Made by a program: the position numbers and the translations under genes
In this document: positions 29,163 through 40,660 of the stretch, in pieces
Numbering within the stretch: the stretch's first letter is position 1
Layout: the number at the start of each line of letters is the position of its first letter
Source of the DNA: Ichthyophis bannanicus
Taxonomy: Eukaryota > Chordata > Amphibia > Gymnophiona > Ichthyophiidae
DNA: 64,000 nt
NCBI GenBank assembly: GCA_033557465.1
Contig: CM066037.1
Coordinates: 204,661,156-204,725,155, forward strand
Direction of reading: 5' to 3'
Notes under the pieces: model-generated
Told to the model about the DNA's origin: nothing
Databases searched by the model: none
What the model saw: the letters and a program-made list of their open reading frames with translations, nothing else

Positions 29163-29638
29163 AGCCTTAATTGTTTATAAGTCCTTTCCTGTTGACATAG
29201 CAAGTTCAAATGGTCATATGTTTCTGTTTTGTTTTAGTAAAGTCATCATAATAGAAATATCAACTAATTAAGGTACAGTATTAGAACACACTTTCAAGAA
29301 TCGTTTATTTTATTATTTTATTGATTATGATAAATTATTTTTTATCCATGTATGTCACACTAATTATATGGTTTTATATGAGTAATGCTCGGTTTTATAC
29401 ATGGTTTATATAAGGATTTTAATTATTTATTATTTTATGGTTATATTCGTATTTATGTTTAAACATGTGGAGTTGTGATGTTATTTATGTTTTTAATTAT
29501 TTATATATTATGGATGCAGCACACCAGAAGCCCCTGACGAAGATTGATCGAAACACGGCTCGTGTCGGGCTGGTGAGCTAATGTATGTGCAATAGAATAA
29601 TAAAGAATCCTTCCTGGTTTACCACGCGTTTTAGACTG
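29163..29638 (+). repeat. Penelope-like element right arm
   Basis: Inverted copy of 27750-28224. It ends AATAATAAAGAATCCTTCC TGGTTTACCACGCGTTTTAG just before the target duplication. It contains the plus-strand hammerhead-like core. Confidence 0.85.
29522..29574 (+). ncRNA. Hammerhead-ribozyme-like motif (right arm)
   Basis: Core: CTGACGA at 29534-29540 (fits CUGANGA), GAAA at 29550-29553, and GTC at 29564-29566 as the cleavage triplet. Helix III is ACACG/CGTGT closed by GCT (29553-29565). Helix I pairs GCCC (29530-29533) with GGGC (29567-29570) and then ACCA (29522-29525) with TGGT (29571-29574) across a GAA bulge. Helix II is weak: GAT/ATC with a minimal loop and one extra A after the core. 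The layout is a type I hammerhead as reported for Penelope-like elements. Self-cleavage is not shown. Confidence 0.55.
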
Positions 29639-29650
29639 CGACTACATATG

Positions 29651-30560
29651 CGGACAGCCCAGTGGACTCTTGCCTCCCAGTGGAAGCAGGCCTCGGGCCG
29701 TCTCCAGGACAGGATCCAAGTCACTGCCCATCTAACCACATCCCTTCAGTGGTGGTGTTTTCCAGAAAATCTGCTCGCAAGGTCAGCTTTTCCGATGCCT
29801 CCACTTCAATGCACCCTGATGATGGATGCCTCCAAATTGGGTTGCAGAGCCCATCTGCTAAACCTAACTATACAGGGGCTCTTTACAGTGCAAGGGTCAC
29901 AGCTCCAGTTCAGTCCCTGGAACTTTGTGCTATCTTGAATGTCCTCCGGCTGTTTCAACACCATCTCAGAGCACAAGAAGTCCTTGCCAGGATGGACAAT
30001 CAAGTTGCCATGTTCTATGTGAACAAGCTGGCAGGAACAGGCTTTTGGTCTCTCTTCGAGGAGGCACTACACCTGTGGGCCTTTGCCATTGCTCATGAAA
30101 TACACCTCTAAATGGTGTACCTCCCAGGGGAGTTCAATGTCTTGGCAGACAGACTAAGTTGCATCCTTCTTCACCACGAATGGTCTTGCCATCCGGACAC
30201 AACGTCGTACATTTCCAGACCTGGGGAACCCCAGGCATAGATCTGTTCATGCCAAAATGCCAAGCTTCCTCGCTTCTGCACAAGAACTCCGACATCCATT
30301 AACTAACAAGTGGATGCCTTCCACCTACACTGGGGTCAGGATCTGCTTTATGCTTTCCCTCCTATACCCCTCATTCCCAAGACACTTTTCAAGATTCAGT
30401 CCAACAAGGACTCCATGATACTCATAGTCCCTCACTGTCCGTGGCAACCGTGGTTTCCACTCTGACTCAGACTCATCCTCTGTGATTGGGATCTGCGCCA
30501 GATCACCTCTCCGAGGACGACGGCTCACTTCTCCATCCCAGTCCACAGTCTCTCTGCCTC
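29651..30560 (+). pseudogene. DIRS-C RNase H
   Basis: After the Penelope-like insertion the pol continues: LHMRTAQWTLASQWKQASGR (29600s frame), then TLMMDASKLGCRAHL with the RNase H Asp, and LARMDNQVAMFYVNKLAGTG, where TDN has become MDN. LADRLSCILLHHEW is in a third frame. The conserved tail before the recombinase (LLYAFPPIPLIPKTLFKIQ) lies at about 30349-30405. Several indels and stops; it is the most decayed of the DIRS RNase H copies. Confidence 0.75.
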
Positions 30561-30599
30561 ACAGCTTGACTTCTGAGAGCATAGCTTTGCAAGGCTAAG

Positions 30600-31809
30600 A
30601 CCTTACTTAGGAGGTTAAGGAGATTCTTTTGGCTTCTAGAAAGCACTCCACCAGACATTCATATTCTTTTAAGTGGCATAGATTCTGTGTTTGGTGTTCC
30701 CAGAGCAGGGGTTCTCAACCCAGTCCTTGGGACCCACCTAGCCAGTCAGGTTTTCAGGATAACCACAATGAATACGCATGCAACAGATTTGTACACAATG
30801 GAAGCACTGCACACAAATCTCTCTCATACATATTCATTGTGGTTATCCTGAAAACCCGACTGGCTAGGTGGGTCCTGAGGACTTGGTTGAGAACCCCTGT
30901 CCCAGAGAATCTTGATCCCTTTTTTGCTCCAGTGGAGTAACTCCGCCAGTATCTCCTCCACCTGTTCTCAACAGGTCTAAAGACAAACTCTGTGAAGGTC
31001 CACCTCAGTGCCATTGCGGCCTCTTACCATCTACTTGATGGAAAGCCCATCTCCACACAATCGCTAGTGGCGCATTTCATGAGATGTCTCTTGCTTTCCA
31101 AACTGCCCATTAAGCCACCTCCAGTAGCTTGGGACTTCATCGTTGTTCTAGCGCAGCTTCTCTAGCTGCCCTTTGAACCATTAGCCACAACCTTACTTAA
31201 GTTCCTCTTTTGGAAGGTAATCTTCCAGTAATCTTCCTAATTGTCCTCATGTCAGCTAGGTGCATTAGTGAGCTTCAGGCTTTGGTGGCGGATCCTCCCT
31301 ATACCCGCTTCCACCACTCACACTTTATGCCAAAGATGGTGTCTCCCTTCCATTTAAACCAGTCAAATTACCTTCCAGTTTTCTTTCCTAAACCGCATGC
31401 ATCTAGAGTGGAAGCAACTCTGCACACTCTTGATTGCAAATGTGCCTTGGCTTTCTATCTCCAAAGGACTTGAGATAATCGTAAAGCCTCGCAGTTATTT
31501 ATCTCATTTGACCCCACTCACCTGGGATTCTCTGTTTCTTAGCGTGTTCCCTCTAGATGGATAGTGGATTGCATTTCATTTGCTTATGACAAAGCAAGAC
31601 TCTCTCTGGAAGGGCATGTCACTGCTCACAACGTTTGTGCCATGGCCACCTTGATGGCCAACCTACGCTCAGTAGCCATCGATGAAATTTGCAAAGCAGC
31701 AACTTTATCTTCTGTCCATACATTTGTTGCCCATTATTGTCTGGACAAGGACTCCCATCGGGATGCCATGTTTGGTCAGGCTGTACTCCAGCATCTCTTT
31801 CAAACTTAG
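30600..31809 (+). pseudogene. DIRS-C tyrosine recombinase, with MITE inside
   Basis: LASRKHSTRHSYSFKWHRFCVWCSQ is followed by the hAT MITE (30706-30899). Later pieces: LMSARCISELQALVADPPYT (31210-31473), where the box I Arg pair ARR has become ARC, so the catalytic Arg is lost; and SLEGHVTAHNVCAMATLMAN (31564-31809), where the second Arg of HNVR is Cys. The Tyr in AHYCLDKDSHRDAMFG remains. With both catalytic arginines gone it cannot act as a recombinase. Confidence 0.8.
30706..30899. mobile_element. hAT MITE (foldback), 194 bp
   Basis: Terminal inverted repeat CAGGGGTTCTCAACC at both ends, flanked by the 8-bp duplication TCCCAGAG (30698-30705 and 30900-30907). The repeat extends inwards (CCTAGCCAGTCAGG, TTTTCAGGATAACCACAATG) so that almost the whole element is a hairpin. 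The 15-bp end and 8-bp duplication are typical of Charlie-type hAT elements. It has no coding capacity. Confidence 0.95.
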
Positions 31810-31939
31810 ATGCAACTGCTACCTTCCGTCCCGGACTTTGAAGATACCAGAAATCCATGTGGGATCCATGACCTCATCATGCCTACTCTGAGGCGAACCT
31901 CTACCGGTTCTGAGGTCACTTCATCTGGCATCTGGGAGC

Positions 31940-32289
31940 TAGGGAGTCCTATATGTGAAGACTACATTTCTGCTTGCTCTTGGAGATAGTGTAGTTACTC
32001 ACCTCTAACAGGTGATCTCTGAGAACATCAGGAATTTATACTTCGTAACCCGCCCTCCTCTGCTAGGAGTTATAGGGTTTCATTTATTCTCTCTTCTCAG
32101 CTACAAACTCAATTGAAGAGAGGGAGCTGGGAAAGAAGGAAGGCAATGGCGCAGTGGAGTTCTCCCAAAAGTTTTTCAATTGGATGCTGGGGAGTGTTCC
32201 CATGTGGACTCCATCGGTACCGATGTCACCCATATATGAAGACTAAATTCCTGCTGTTCTCAGAGATCTCACAGGTGAGTAACTATGCT
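31940..32289. repeat. DIRS-C internal complementary region and right terminal repeat
   Basis: GAGTCCTATATGTGAAGACT ... GGAGATAGTGTAGTTACTCA joins to ACAGGTGATCTCTGAGAACA...TTATACTTCGTAACCC (31945-32052). The right terminal repeat (about 32103-32289) ends CACAGGTGAGTAACTATGCT. The palindrome here is ATCGGTACCGAT, changed symmetrically from the GTCGGTACCGAC of copies A and D. Confidence 0.8.
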
Positions 32290-32924
32290 AAGTTGCCGCT
32301 GCCCAGTTAGCTTTAGGCTACTTGGGCTGACCTGGATATTCAGTGCCGATGGATGGATATGGCCCCAGCATTGAATATCCGGGTTTGTGGTGACAGCTAG
32401 GTGCTGTAATTTGTTAGCCACCTCCACAGATTATCGGGCCCTTAGTGCTTACAGCAGAAGAATCAGAATTGTGGGAAATCCTTGAGTTCATAGATCCTAG
32501 TCTAAACCCCATAGTATTTGTATAAGTTAATTTGGCTCACAATGCCTGTTTTGTTTCTCTGTGGTTTTTGAGATTTTTCTCTTGCCTTTATTTCTTTTCG
32601 AAGTTAGTTGTTTAGTACCAAAGTGCACTACATGCTTCAGAGCTCTCCCATACCACTTTTGATGTATTTCATATCCACTTGGAATTTGATGATTTTCTTC
32701 ATGGATTTGCCTCTTTGTAAATTGTCATCAAATATGCCTTGTCACCAATATAACCAGTTAATGCATGCATATTTATAAAGCAATATAATAAGTTCCTTTC
32801 TAACCCTGTTTATAGGGCAAATTCTGTATAATTATCAGTTATTTTTTTATTTGTTGGTAAAGTTGAACATGGCTAATGATATTTGTTTTTAGTAAAGTGT
32901 CCTGTAATTCTGTGTATTTATTAG
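32290..32924. other. Host intron sequence upstream of the exon
   Basis: No coding frame or TE protein remnant here. A small inverted pair GACCTGGATATTCAGTGC / GCATTGAATATCCGGGTT (32331-32388) may be an old interspersed repeat. The rest is A/T-rich and appears unique. The last bases before the exon (CTGTGTATTTATTAG) form a plausible splice acceptor, with T-rich stretches further upstream. Confidence 0.6.
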
Positions 32925-33844
<920 letters not shown>

Positions 33845-34204
33845 CCATTTCTATATCATCCTGCTAGACCAGTCCAGACAAGTGGGTTGTGTTCCCCTAC
33901 TAGCAGATGGGTGGAAACAACCAATGAAAAGCCCAGGTTTCAGTGACATCACTGCTGTGCCTCTATCCGTCTCAGCCACCAGGGGTTCCTTCAGTATTTC
34001 TTTGTCTCCAGGAGATGGTGGATGGATTTTCTTCTCTCTGTAGAAAATCTGAAGGTTGAAAGGAAAAGAGATTGATGTAAACACTCATGAACAACCACCT
34101 CAAGACCTAAAGGGGTGACTCTCACTTGAGCGTGACATGGGATGCTCCATTAGAAGGCAGTCTTTTTGGTAGCCATAGGAGGAGGGAAAATTGGTTCAGC
34201 TTCA
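33845..34204. repeat. DIRS-G left terminal region
   Basis: Terminal inverted repeat followed by non-coding sequence (CCAGGAGATGGTGGATGG; ATGGGATGCTCCATTAGAAG). The stretch GTGGGATGCTCC is also found near the right end of the other DIRS family. The edge with the intron near 33845 is estimated, as no second copy is available. Confidence 0.65.
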
Positions 34205-34508
34205 TGCCCTTATCGTGAGTGGAGGAGTGGCCTAGTGGTTGGGACAAGGTACTTCAGGCCGGAAGGTCGGGGGTTCAAATCCCACTAGAGGACAGCAACC
34301 TTGGGCCGGAAGGACTGGGGTTTCTAGTCCCACAGGTGCTCCTTGTGGTCTTGGGCAAGCCACTTAACCCTCCATAGCCCATGTTCCCTGTAAAATAGTT
34401 ATCTCCAAGTTTATAATGCCCTGTTCAATGCAATTTCAGTTTGTTCAATGTAAACCGCACTGATGCAGAATAGCGCGGTATATAAGAGAATTTAAATAAA
34501 TAAATAAA
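34205..34508 (+). mobile_element. tRNA-derived SINE with L2-like tail (plus copy)
   Basis: Head: GTGGCCTAGTGGTT is an RNA polymerase III A box and GGTTCAAATCCC a B box, about 40 bp apart, as in tRNA genes. Body: CTTGGGCAAGCCACTTAACC. Tail: AATGTAAACCGCACTGATGC then AGAATAGCGCGGTATATAAG and AAATAAATAAATAAA, the same as the L2 3' ends at 17165, 36450 and 59275. It should be moved by the L2 machinery. Not a functional tRNA: no cloverleaf or anticodon arm is preserved. Confidence 0.9.
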
Positions 34509-34998
34509 ACCTTGCTCTCTGTGATTTAAACAGTACACTGAGGGAATTCTTGGCTTCTTTGGATCTGGCAAGGCATATTTCTGTACTGTATCGTGATCCA
34601 AGTGGTACAGCAGGAGTATCTGCATTTTGCCATGCTTGGCTCTCACTGTTGGTTCGCTGCCCTTCCCTTCAGGTCCTCCACTGCACCAAAGACATTCTCC
34701 AAGGTCATGGGCATCAAGGGAGGTATCCATTCCTGTCTGGACAACTGTTACATCTGAGCCGTTCCCTGTCAGAAACATCTTGGATGACGGCCCGAATGGT
34801 GTCCTTGGAAAACCTCAGCTGGGTGACTAATTGGGAAAAGAGGCAGCTTTTGCCTTCTCAGTCCTTGAAATTTCTGGGAGCATGTTTCGAAACTAAAGTC
34901 GGCAGAGTTTTCCTGCCAGAGGAGAAAGTCAGAAGACTGTTGAATTCCCTGGTGATGTTATTTGTGCAGCAGGCCCCCAGAATCTGGGATTACTACTA
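34509..34998 (+). pseudogene. DIRS-G reverse transcriptase fragment
   Basis: Frames around 34550-34998 contain LASLDLARHISVLYRDPS (the 'SLDLKDAY' position), then, in another frame, TFSKVMGIKGG and SCLDNCYI (the 'YLDDWLI' active-site position with the second Asp changed to Asn). LPSQSLKFLGACFETKVGRV then VFLPEEKVRRLLNSL mark the RT thumb. It is cut at QQAPRIWDY, and the next residues (ILLLELMAGTIEMVLWARAH) are found at 59515 on the far side of the nest. Too damaged to function. Confidence 0.75.
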
Positions 34999-35104
34999 CT
35001 ATTAAATATTGATAAAGCTTTACAAGACATACGCAGCGCTGTATAAACACAAATAGAGACCGTCCCTACTCGTTAGAGCTTACAATCTAATCAAGACAGA
35101 CAAG

Positions 35105-36510
35105 AATATAACAATATCCGGCAAGGCGTTGTTCTAATTTTCTTAGATATAGCAGCAGCGTTTGATTCTCCTCGGGCGACTCAAAGAGAAAGGCATCTGC
35201 AACTCCGCACTTGATTGGTGTAAAGCGTACCTTGACACCAGAATGCAATACGTAAAATCTGCAACTGGAGAATCAAAACTCTTCCATCAAAAACAAGGCG
35301 TTCCGCAAGGATCCTCTCTTTCATCTCTCATGTTTAACATATATATGCAGCCTATCTGCAATATCATCAGATCATTCAATGTGAAATGTATGATATACGC
35401 AGATGATATCCTACTCTACATGCCATTTTCCACAGTGCAAATGGATTTATTGCCTATAACAAATTGCTTCGACGCAGTATCAGAATGGCTCCTGTCACAG
35501 AACCTCCGCATTCAACATAAGAAAACTGAGGTTCTCTTTATCACAAAAGACCCCAAATTCATTCCACCACCACATATAAGTGTTAAGGGAGCTGATCTAT
35601 GCACTAAGGAAACAATAAGATACCTCGGAGTCACACTGGACCATCGTCTCAACATGAAATCCCACATAAATAATATTGTAAAAGCTGTGTACTTCAAGAT
35701 ACGCACGCTCAGGCACCTACGCTCCTTACTAGACCAAGAGGACTTCAGAACCATCTACCAGGCACTGATCTTACCGCACTTCGACTTGGCCAACTCCATT
35801 CTGCAAGGGCTCCCACAATCCACTCTGAGCTCATTACAGCTTGCTATGAATACTGCTGCAAGGGTTCTACAAGGAGCGTCCAAGAGTGAGCATGTTACAC
35901 CTATCCTCAAGCAGCTCCATTGGCTCCCCATACACGGAAGGGTTATGTTCAAGACCTTGATTCTCACTTTCAAGGCCATCAATGGTCTATCAGCCAACTC
36001 ACTCACGGAGCTCATACAAAATGTACCACCAAACAGAAATAGAAGACAGGTAGCATTAAACTCTCTAATAATGCCAAAGGCCATAACAACTTGCAGCCTA
36101 TCAACAGCAAACAGAGCTTTCATATTTTGCGCACCAAAATGATGGAACTCTCTACCACTTGATATCCGTGCCATAACCGACTTAACCCAGTTCAGAAAGG
36201 CCCTCAAATTCAACCTATTCATCAAATACTACCCGACATAAAGTGAAACTTACAGTCCCACCGCAAACGTAACCACAGCTTTCTCATTGTAACTAACATT
36301 CTTGCTAATTTGTGTAAATAGTTTGAGTATGTTATCGAGTTAACAGATCATATACTCCATGTAGATAGTTCTCCCATGTTTTTCCAAGTTTATGATCCTG
36401 TTATATGTAACACCGAACAGCTTGTTGTTCTGGTTTTTTATTTGCTCTCTGTGAACCGCGCTGATGCCGAATAGTGCGGTATATAAGAAATGTAAATAAA
36501 TAAATAAATA
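35105..36510 (+). mobile_element. L2-clade LINE (L2-d), 5'-truncated
   Basis: Plus-strand L2 in the 3' UTR of LINE H, from NIRQGVVLIFLDIAAAFDS to the tail GTGAACCGCGCTGATGCC...AAATAAATAAATAA (36450-36510). It is close to L2-c in sequence. Confidence 0.85.
35115..36240 (+). pseudogene. L2-d reverse transcriptase
   Basis: A 326-codon frame at 35162-36142 has GVPQGSSLSSLMFNIYMQP, the active site CMIYADDILLYMPF, TEVLFITKDPKFIPPP, IRYLGVTLDHRLNMKSH and the thumb FDLANSILQGLPQSTLSSLQ, ending RAFIFCAPK before TGA in place of the usual CW. The catalytic FLDIAAAFD block (35140-35165) is just upstream, in another frame: a loss near 35166 deleted part of 'SVSHERLLE'. After the stop, NSLPLDIRAITDLTQFRKAL continues to 36240. 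One frame break and one stop, so it is fairly young. Confidence 0.85.
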
Positions 36511-38232
36511 AGAAAAAAGTTAGGAATAAGGATAGACTAGGAAAGGGTAAGGAGACACAAGGAAACAAGGGATAAGGATCCAAAGGCAGTCTCAAAGAGG
36601 TGAGCCTTTAACATAGATTTGAAAAGGGGCAGAGATAAAGCCTGAGGCATAAGGAGCAGGAAGGTGAAAGGACTAAAGTCTTGAGTTAGCAGTGGAAGAA
36701 AAGGGCACAGAGAGGAGCAAGTCAGTACAAGAGTGGAGTTCACAAGGAAGGATGTAAGGGGAGAGGAAAGATAGCGAGAAGCAGAAGAATGAGTGTATTT
36801 AAAGGTCAGAAGGAGGAGTTTGAATTGGATATGGAAATGGAAGGGAAGCCAGTGAAGTGACTTGAGTAAGAGAGGTTATATGAGTATATCGAGGCTGGTG
36901 AAAGATTAGTTGCGCAGCAGAGTTTTGAATAGATTGAAGGTGAGAGAGATGACTCGGAGGGAGACCAGCAAGGAGGTTGCAATAGTCGAGACGGGAAGTA
37001 AATAGAGAGTGGACAAGTGTTTTAGTAGCGTGTTCAGAGAAGAAAGGGCAAATTTTATTGATGTTATAGAGATAGAAATGATAGGTTTTAGCTATCTGTT
37101 GGATATGTGAGGAGAAGGAAAGGGAGAAATAAAAAATGACACAAAGGTTACAGGCTGCGGAAACAGGAAGTAGAAGAGTGTTATCAACAGAGATAGAGAT
37201 AGAGAAAGGAGGGGAGGGGAGAGGGAAGGTTTGCGAATCAGCATAAAAATGATACTGGCATCCATGAGAGGAGATGAGAACACCAAGGGACTGGGTGTAG
37301 AGAGAGAAAAAGAGAGGGCCCAAAACAGATCCTTTGGGGTACATCTACTGAGAGTGGGATAGAAGTAGAGGAGGAACTACTAGAACAAATACTGAAAGAG
37401 CGATGGGAGAGAACCAGGACAGGACAGAGCCCCTATAACCAAGTGAGGATAATGTGTCAAGGAGAAGGTGGTGGTCAGCAGTATCAAAAGCAGCAGAAAG
37501 GTCAAGAAGGATAAGGATAGATTAGAGGCCCTTAGATTTAGTCAGGAACAAGTCACTGGAGACTTTGGTAAGTGCTGTTTCAGTAGAATGTCAGACTAAA
37601 AAGGATCCAGAATGGCTTGAGAGAGGAAAGAAATTCAAGACAACGGTGGAAGACTGCATGCTCAAGAAGTTGGGAAACGAAGGGAAGAAGGGAGATGGGA
37701 TGATAATTAGAAGGAGAGCTAGGATCAAGGAAGGTTTCTTGAGTAGAGGTGTGACCATATGTTTGAAAGCTGCAGGGACAGTAGCAGTGGAGAGCAAGAG
37801 GTTGAGAATATGTGAGATGGAAGGGATGACAGCGGAGGAAATAGAGTTAAGGAGATGGGTGGGGATAGGATCAGAAAAGCAAGTAGTAAGTTTGGAGGAG
37901 GAAAGAAGATGAGGTTTCATCTTCAAAGATCATGGGAAAGGATGAAATGGTTATAGAGATTGCTGGGAAAAGTTGGTATTGAGGTGGGGTAAGAGGGAAT
38001 GAAGTTGTTTTAGTGGGGAACTGGAGAGTAATATTGTGGATTTTGTTATGGAAAAAGTCAGCTAGGGTTTGGGCAGAGAGAGAGAGAGAAGGTGGGGTCG
38101 GAGGTGGAGGTGCCTTGAGGCGAGAGTTAAGAGTAGAGAAAAGATGGTGGGGATTAATGGCAACAGAATTAGGTGGATATAGTAGTTTTGTTTGGCAAGT
38201 GCTAAGGCGGACTGGAAGGAGGTAAGGTTGGT
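36511..38232 (-). pseudogene. LINE H reverse transcriptase remnant
   Basis: In minus order: a linker region (37871-38225); RT N-terminus CFSDPIPTHLLNSISSAVIP and VTPLLKKPSL (37591-37926); a gap with stops; [20 protein letters not shown] and [10 protein letters not shown], where the YADD active site reads YADS (36799-37344); [20 protein letters not shown]; and the thumb [20 protein letters not shown]. The wording is that of fish/amphibian L2-type elements, clearly different from L2-a to -d. Frames change several times. Confidence 0.75.
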
Positions 38233-40660
38233 AATAATTCAATATGCCAGATGTTGATTGGCACATTCCTGCTGCAGTATTATCTAGAAGTAAGGAGATC
38301 CTGGATTCTCTACAGGGAGAACTATTCAGGCAATTGGTAACAGACCACACACGTGAAGGGGCCATACTGGACTTGGTGCTTACCAATGGTGAAAGTGTTT
38401 CTGATGTTGTAGTGGGAGATCATTTTGCATCCAGTGATCACCAGATGGTGTGGTTCAGTATTAGGACTAGGGCTGTTAGAATCCATTCAACGGTGAGGAT
38501 CTTAGACTTTAGGAAGACTAACTTTGCCAAGATGGGCCAGTACCTCAGGGAGTTGTTATTGGGATGGGAACAGCTGGGGGATGTAGAAAAACAGTGGGCA
38601 AAACTGAAAGGGGATATTTTAAAGGCAACCAACCTTTTTGTTAAAATGGTAAATAAAGGTAAAAGGAAAAGGAGACCGCTATGGCTTTCGAAAGAAGTAG
38701 CTGAAAAAGTGAAGAAAAAGAGGGAGGCCTTCATGGAATACAAGAGATCACAGAGAGAGGAAGACAGGCATCTATATTTGGAAAAACTTAGAGAAGTTAG
38801 CAAAGTAGTCAGGAAGGCAAAGATTCAAAAGGAGGAGGAAATAGCCAATGCAATATAATGGGGGGATAAGACATTTTTCAGATATGTTAGTGAGAAGAGG
38901 AAGGGCAAAAGTGGTATTGTCAGATTCAAGGGTGCAGGGGAGGAATATGTAGAAGCCGATAAGGAAAAGGCGGAATTGCTTGACAAATATTTCTGTTCTG
39001 TGTTCACAGATGAAGAACCAGGAGCAGGACCTCAGAAAACACCCACAAACAGGAACAGAAGCGAGGGACATCTTGAACAATTTTCAGAAGACTGTGTTCA
39101 TGAGAAACTAGCTCAACTTAAAGTAGACAAAGCAATGGGACCGGTTGGGATACACCCTAGAATACTGAGGGAACTTGGGGAAGTTCTAGCAGCTCCACTG
39201 ACTGACCTTTTCAATGCCTCGTTGGAGTCGGGAGTAGTGCCAAAGAATTGGAGAGAGGCTCATGTGGTGCCTTTACACAAAAGCGGAAGTAAGGATGTGG
39301 TTGAAAACTACAGACCGGTTAGTTTAACTTCGGTGGTGAGTAAATTATTGGAAACGCTGCTGAAAGAGAAAATAGTTAGGTTTCTGGAGTCCAGCGGATT
39401 ACAGGATCCGAGGCAGCATGAATTCACCAGAGGCAGGTCTTGTCAGACAAATCTGATTGATTTCTTTGACTGGGTGACCAGGGAGTTGGACTGAGGGAGA
39501 GCCCTAGATGTGGTGTATTTAGATTTCAGTAAAGCCTTTGACACTGTTCCTCACAGGTGACTTATAAACAAACTGAGCACCCTAGGGATGCACCCTAAAG
39601 TTACTGCTTGGGTTAGAAATTGGGTGGGAGGCGACAAAGAGTACAGGTAAATGGAGCTCACTCTGAGGAGAAGGATGTTACCAGTGGTGTGCCCCAGGGA
39701 TCTGTCCTTGGTCCGATTCTTTTTAACATCTTTGTTAGTGATATAGCGGAAGGGCTGTCGGGTAAGGATTGCCTCTTTGCGTTTGATACCAAAATCTGCA
39801 ATAGAGTATACACCCAGGAAGGTGTAGATAACATGAGGAGGGATCTAGCTAAGCTTGAAGAATGGTCTAGAATTCGGCAGCTGGGATTTAATGTTAAAAA
39901 ATGTAAGGTCATGCATTTGGGCTGCAGCAATCCAAGGGAGCAATAAGGGGTGAAGTACTTTTGTCCACTAAAGAAGAGCGGAACCTAGGCGTGGTTGTGT
40001 CTGATGATCTTAAAGTAGCTAAACAGGTAGAAAAGGCGACGGGAAAGGCTAGAAGGATGCTTGGGTGGATATGGAGAGGAATGGCTAGCAGAAAAAAGAA
40101 GGTGAAAATGCCTCTGTATAAGTCTTTTAGTGCGACCTCATTTGGAGTATAGTGTGCAATTCTGGAGACCGCACCTTCAAAAGGATGTGAACAGGATGGA
40201 GTCGGTGCAGTGGCTACTAAAATGATTAGTGGTCTTCATTATAAAGCATATGAGGACAGACTTAAGGATCTTAATATGTTCACCTTAGAGGAAAGGCGGG
40301 ATAGAGGTGATATGATTGAGATGTTTAAATACCTCCGTGGCATAAATGTTCAGGGAGAGAGCCTCTTTCAATTGAAAGTAAGTTCTGCTACAAGGGACAT
40401 GGGATGAGGGTGAAGGGAGATAGATGCAGGAGTGATATGCGGAAATATTTCTTTACGGAAAGAGTAGTGGATCCGTGGAATAGTCTCCCAGTGGAGGTGG
40501 TAGATATGAGGACAGTAACTGAATTCAAAAAAGCATGGGACAAACACAGATCTCTAAAGGAAAAAAGGAGACTGTTGTAGTTGTTGATATGGAAGGACAG
40601 ACTAGATAGGCCATGTGGTCTTTTTCTGTCGTCATATTTCTATGTTTCTAAGCATGAATT
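38233..40660 (+). mobile_element. CR1-clade LINE (CR1-b), 5'-truncated
   Basis: The longest CR1 in the window, inserted in LINE H in opposite orientation. It starts within the endonuclease (MPDVDWHIPAAVLSRSKEIL) and ends CATGTGGTCTTTTTCTGTCG then TCATATTTCTATGTTTCT, the typical CR1 3' end. LINE H resumes at about 40661. Confidence 0.9.
38244..40400 (+). pseudogene. CR1-b endonuclease and reverse transcriptase
   Basis: Endonuclease C-terminus (38244-38858): AILDLVLTNGESVSDVVVGD and FASSDHQMVWFSI (the 'SDH' metal site). A TAA at 38859 interrupts the linker. RT N-terminus (38976-39494): LRELGEVLAAPLTDLFNASL, WREAHVVPLHKSGSKDVVEN, YRPVSLTSVVSKLLETLLKE; then a TGA. LDFSKAFDTVPHR ends in a stop near 39558. 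GVPQGSVLGPILFNIFVSDI follows, then CLFAFDTKICN, where FADD is FAFD. The C-terminus EERRDRGDMIEMFKYLRGIN is intact. Several stops, each a single change. Confidence 0.85.

Larger units (their letters stand above)
27705..29638 (+). mobile_element. Penelope-like element remnant with long inverted arms
   Basis: Flanked by a 12-bp target duplication CGACTACATATG (27693-27704 and 29639-29650) inside DIRS-C. Two arms of about 475 bp (27750-28224 and 29163-29638) are inverted copies of each other; between them is one reading frame with a Penelope-like motif. Both arms carry a hammerhead-ribozyme-like core. The RT and GIY-YIG endonuclease parts are missing, so it is an internally deleted or non-autonomous copy. 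Assignment rests on the protein motif and arm structure. Confidence 0.75.
23196..32289 (+). mobile_element. DIRS retrotransposon C, old and multiply interrupted
   Basis: More diverged than A, B and D, and missing its left terminal repeat and Gag N-terminus. Pieces in order: gag 23196-25190; RT 26626-27192; RT/RNase H joint 27607-27704; RNase H 29651-30560; recombinase 30600-31809; internal complementary region and right terminal repeat 31940-32289. It hosts CR1-a with a SINE, CR1-d, a Penelope-like element and a hAT MITE. Its right edge (GTAACTATGCT) leads into host intron sequence. Confidence 0.85.

Noticed and set aside
34205..34300. A genuine tRNA gene
   Set aside because: A and B boxes are present but there is no cloverleaf; the sequence runs into an L2-like tail, so it is a SINE.
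36401..38386. Plus-strand frames such as 37565-37912 as genes
   Set aside because: They are the complement of the LINE H reverse transcriptase, whose motifs are on the minus strand.
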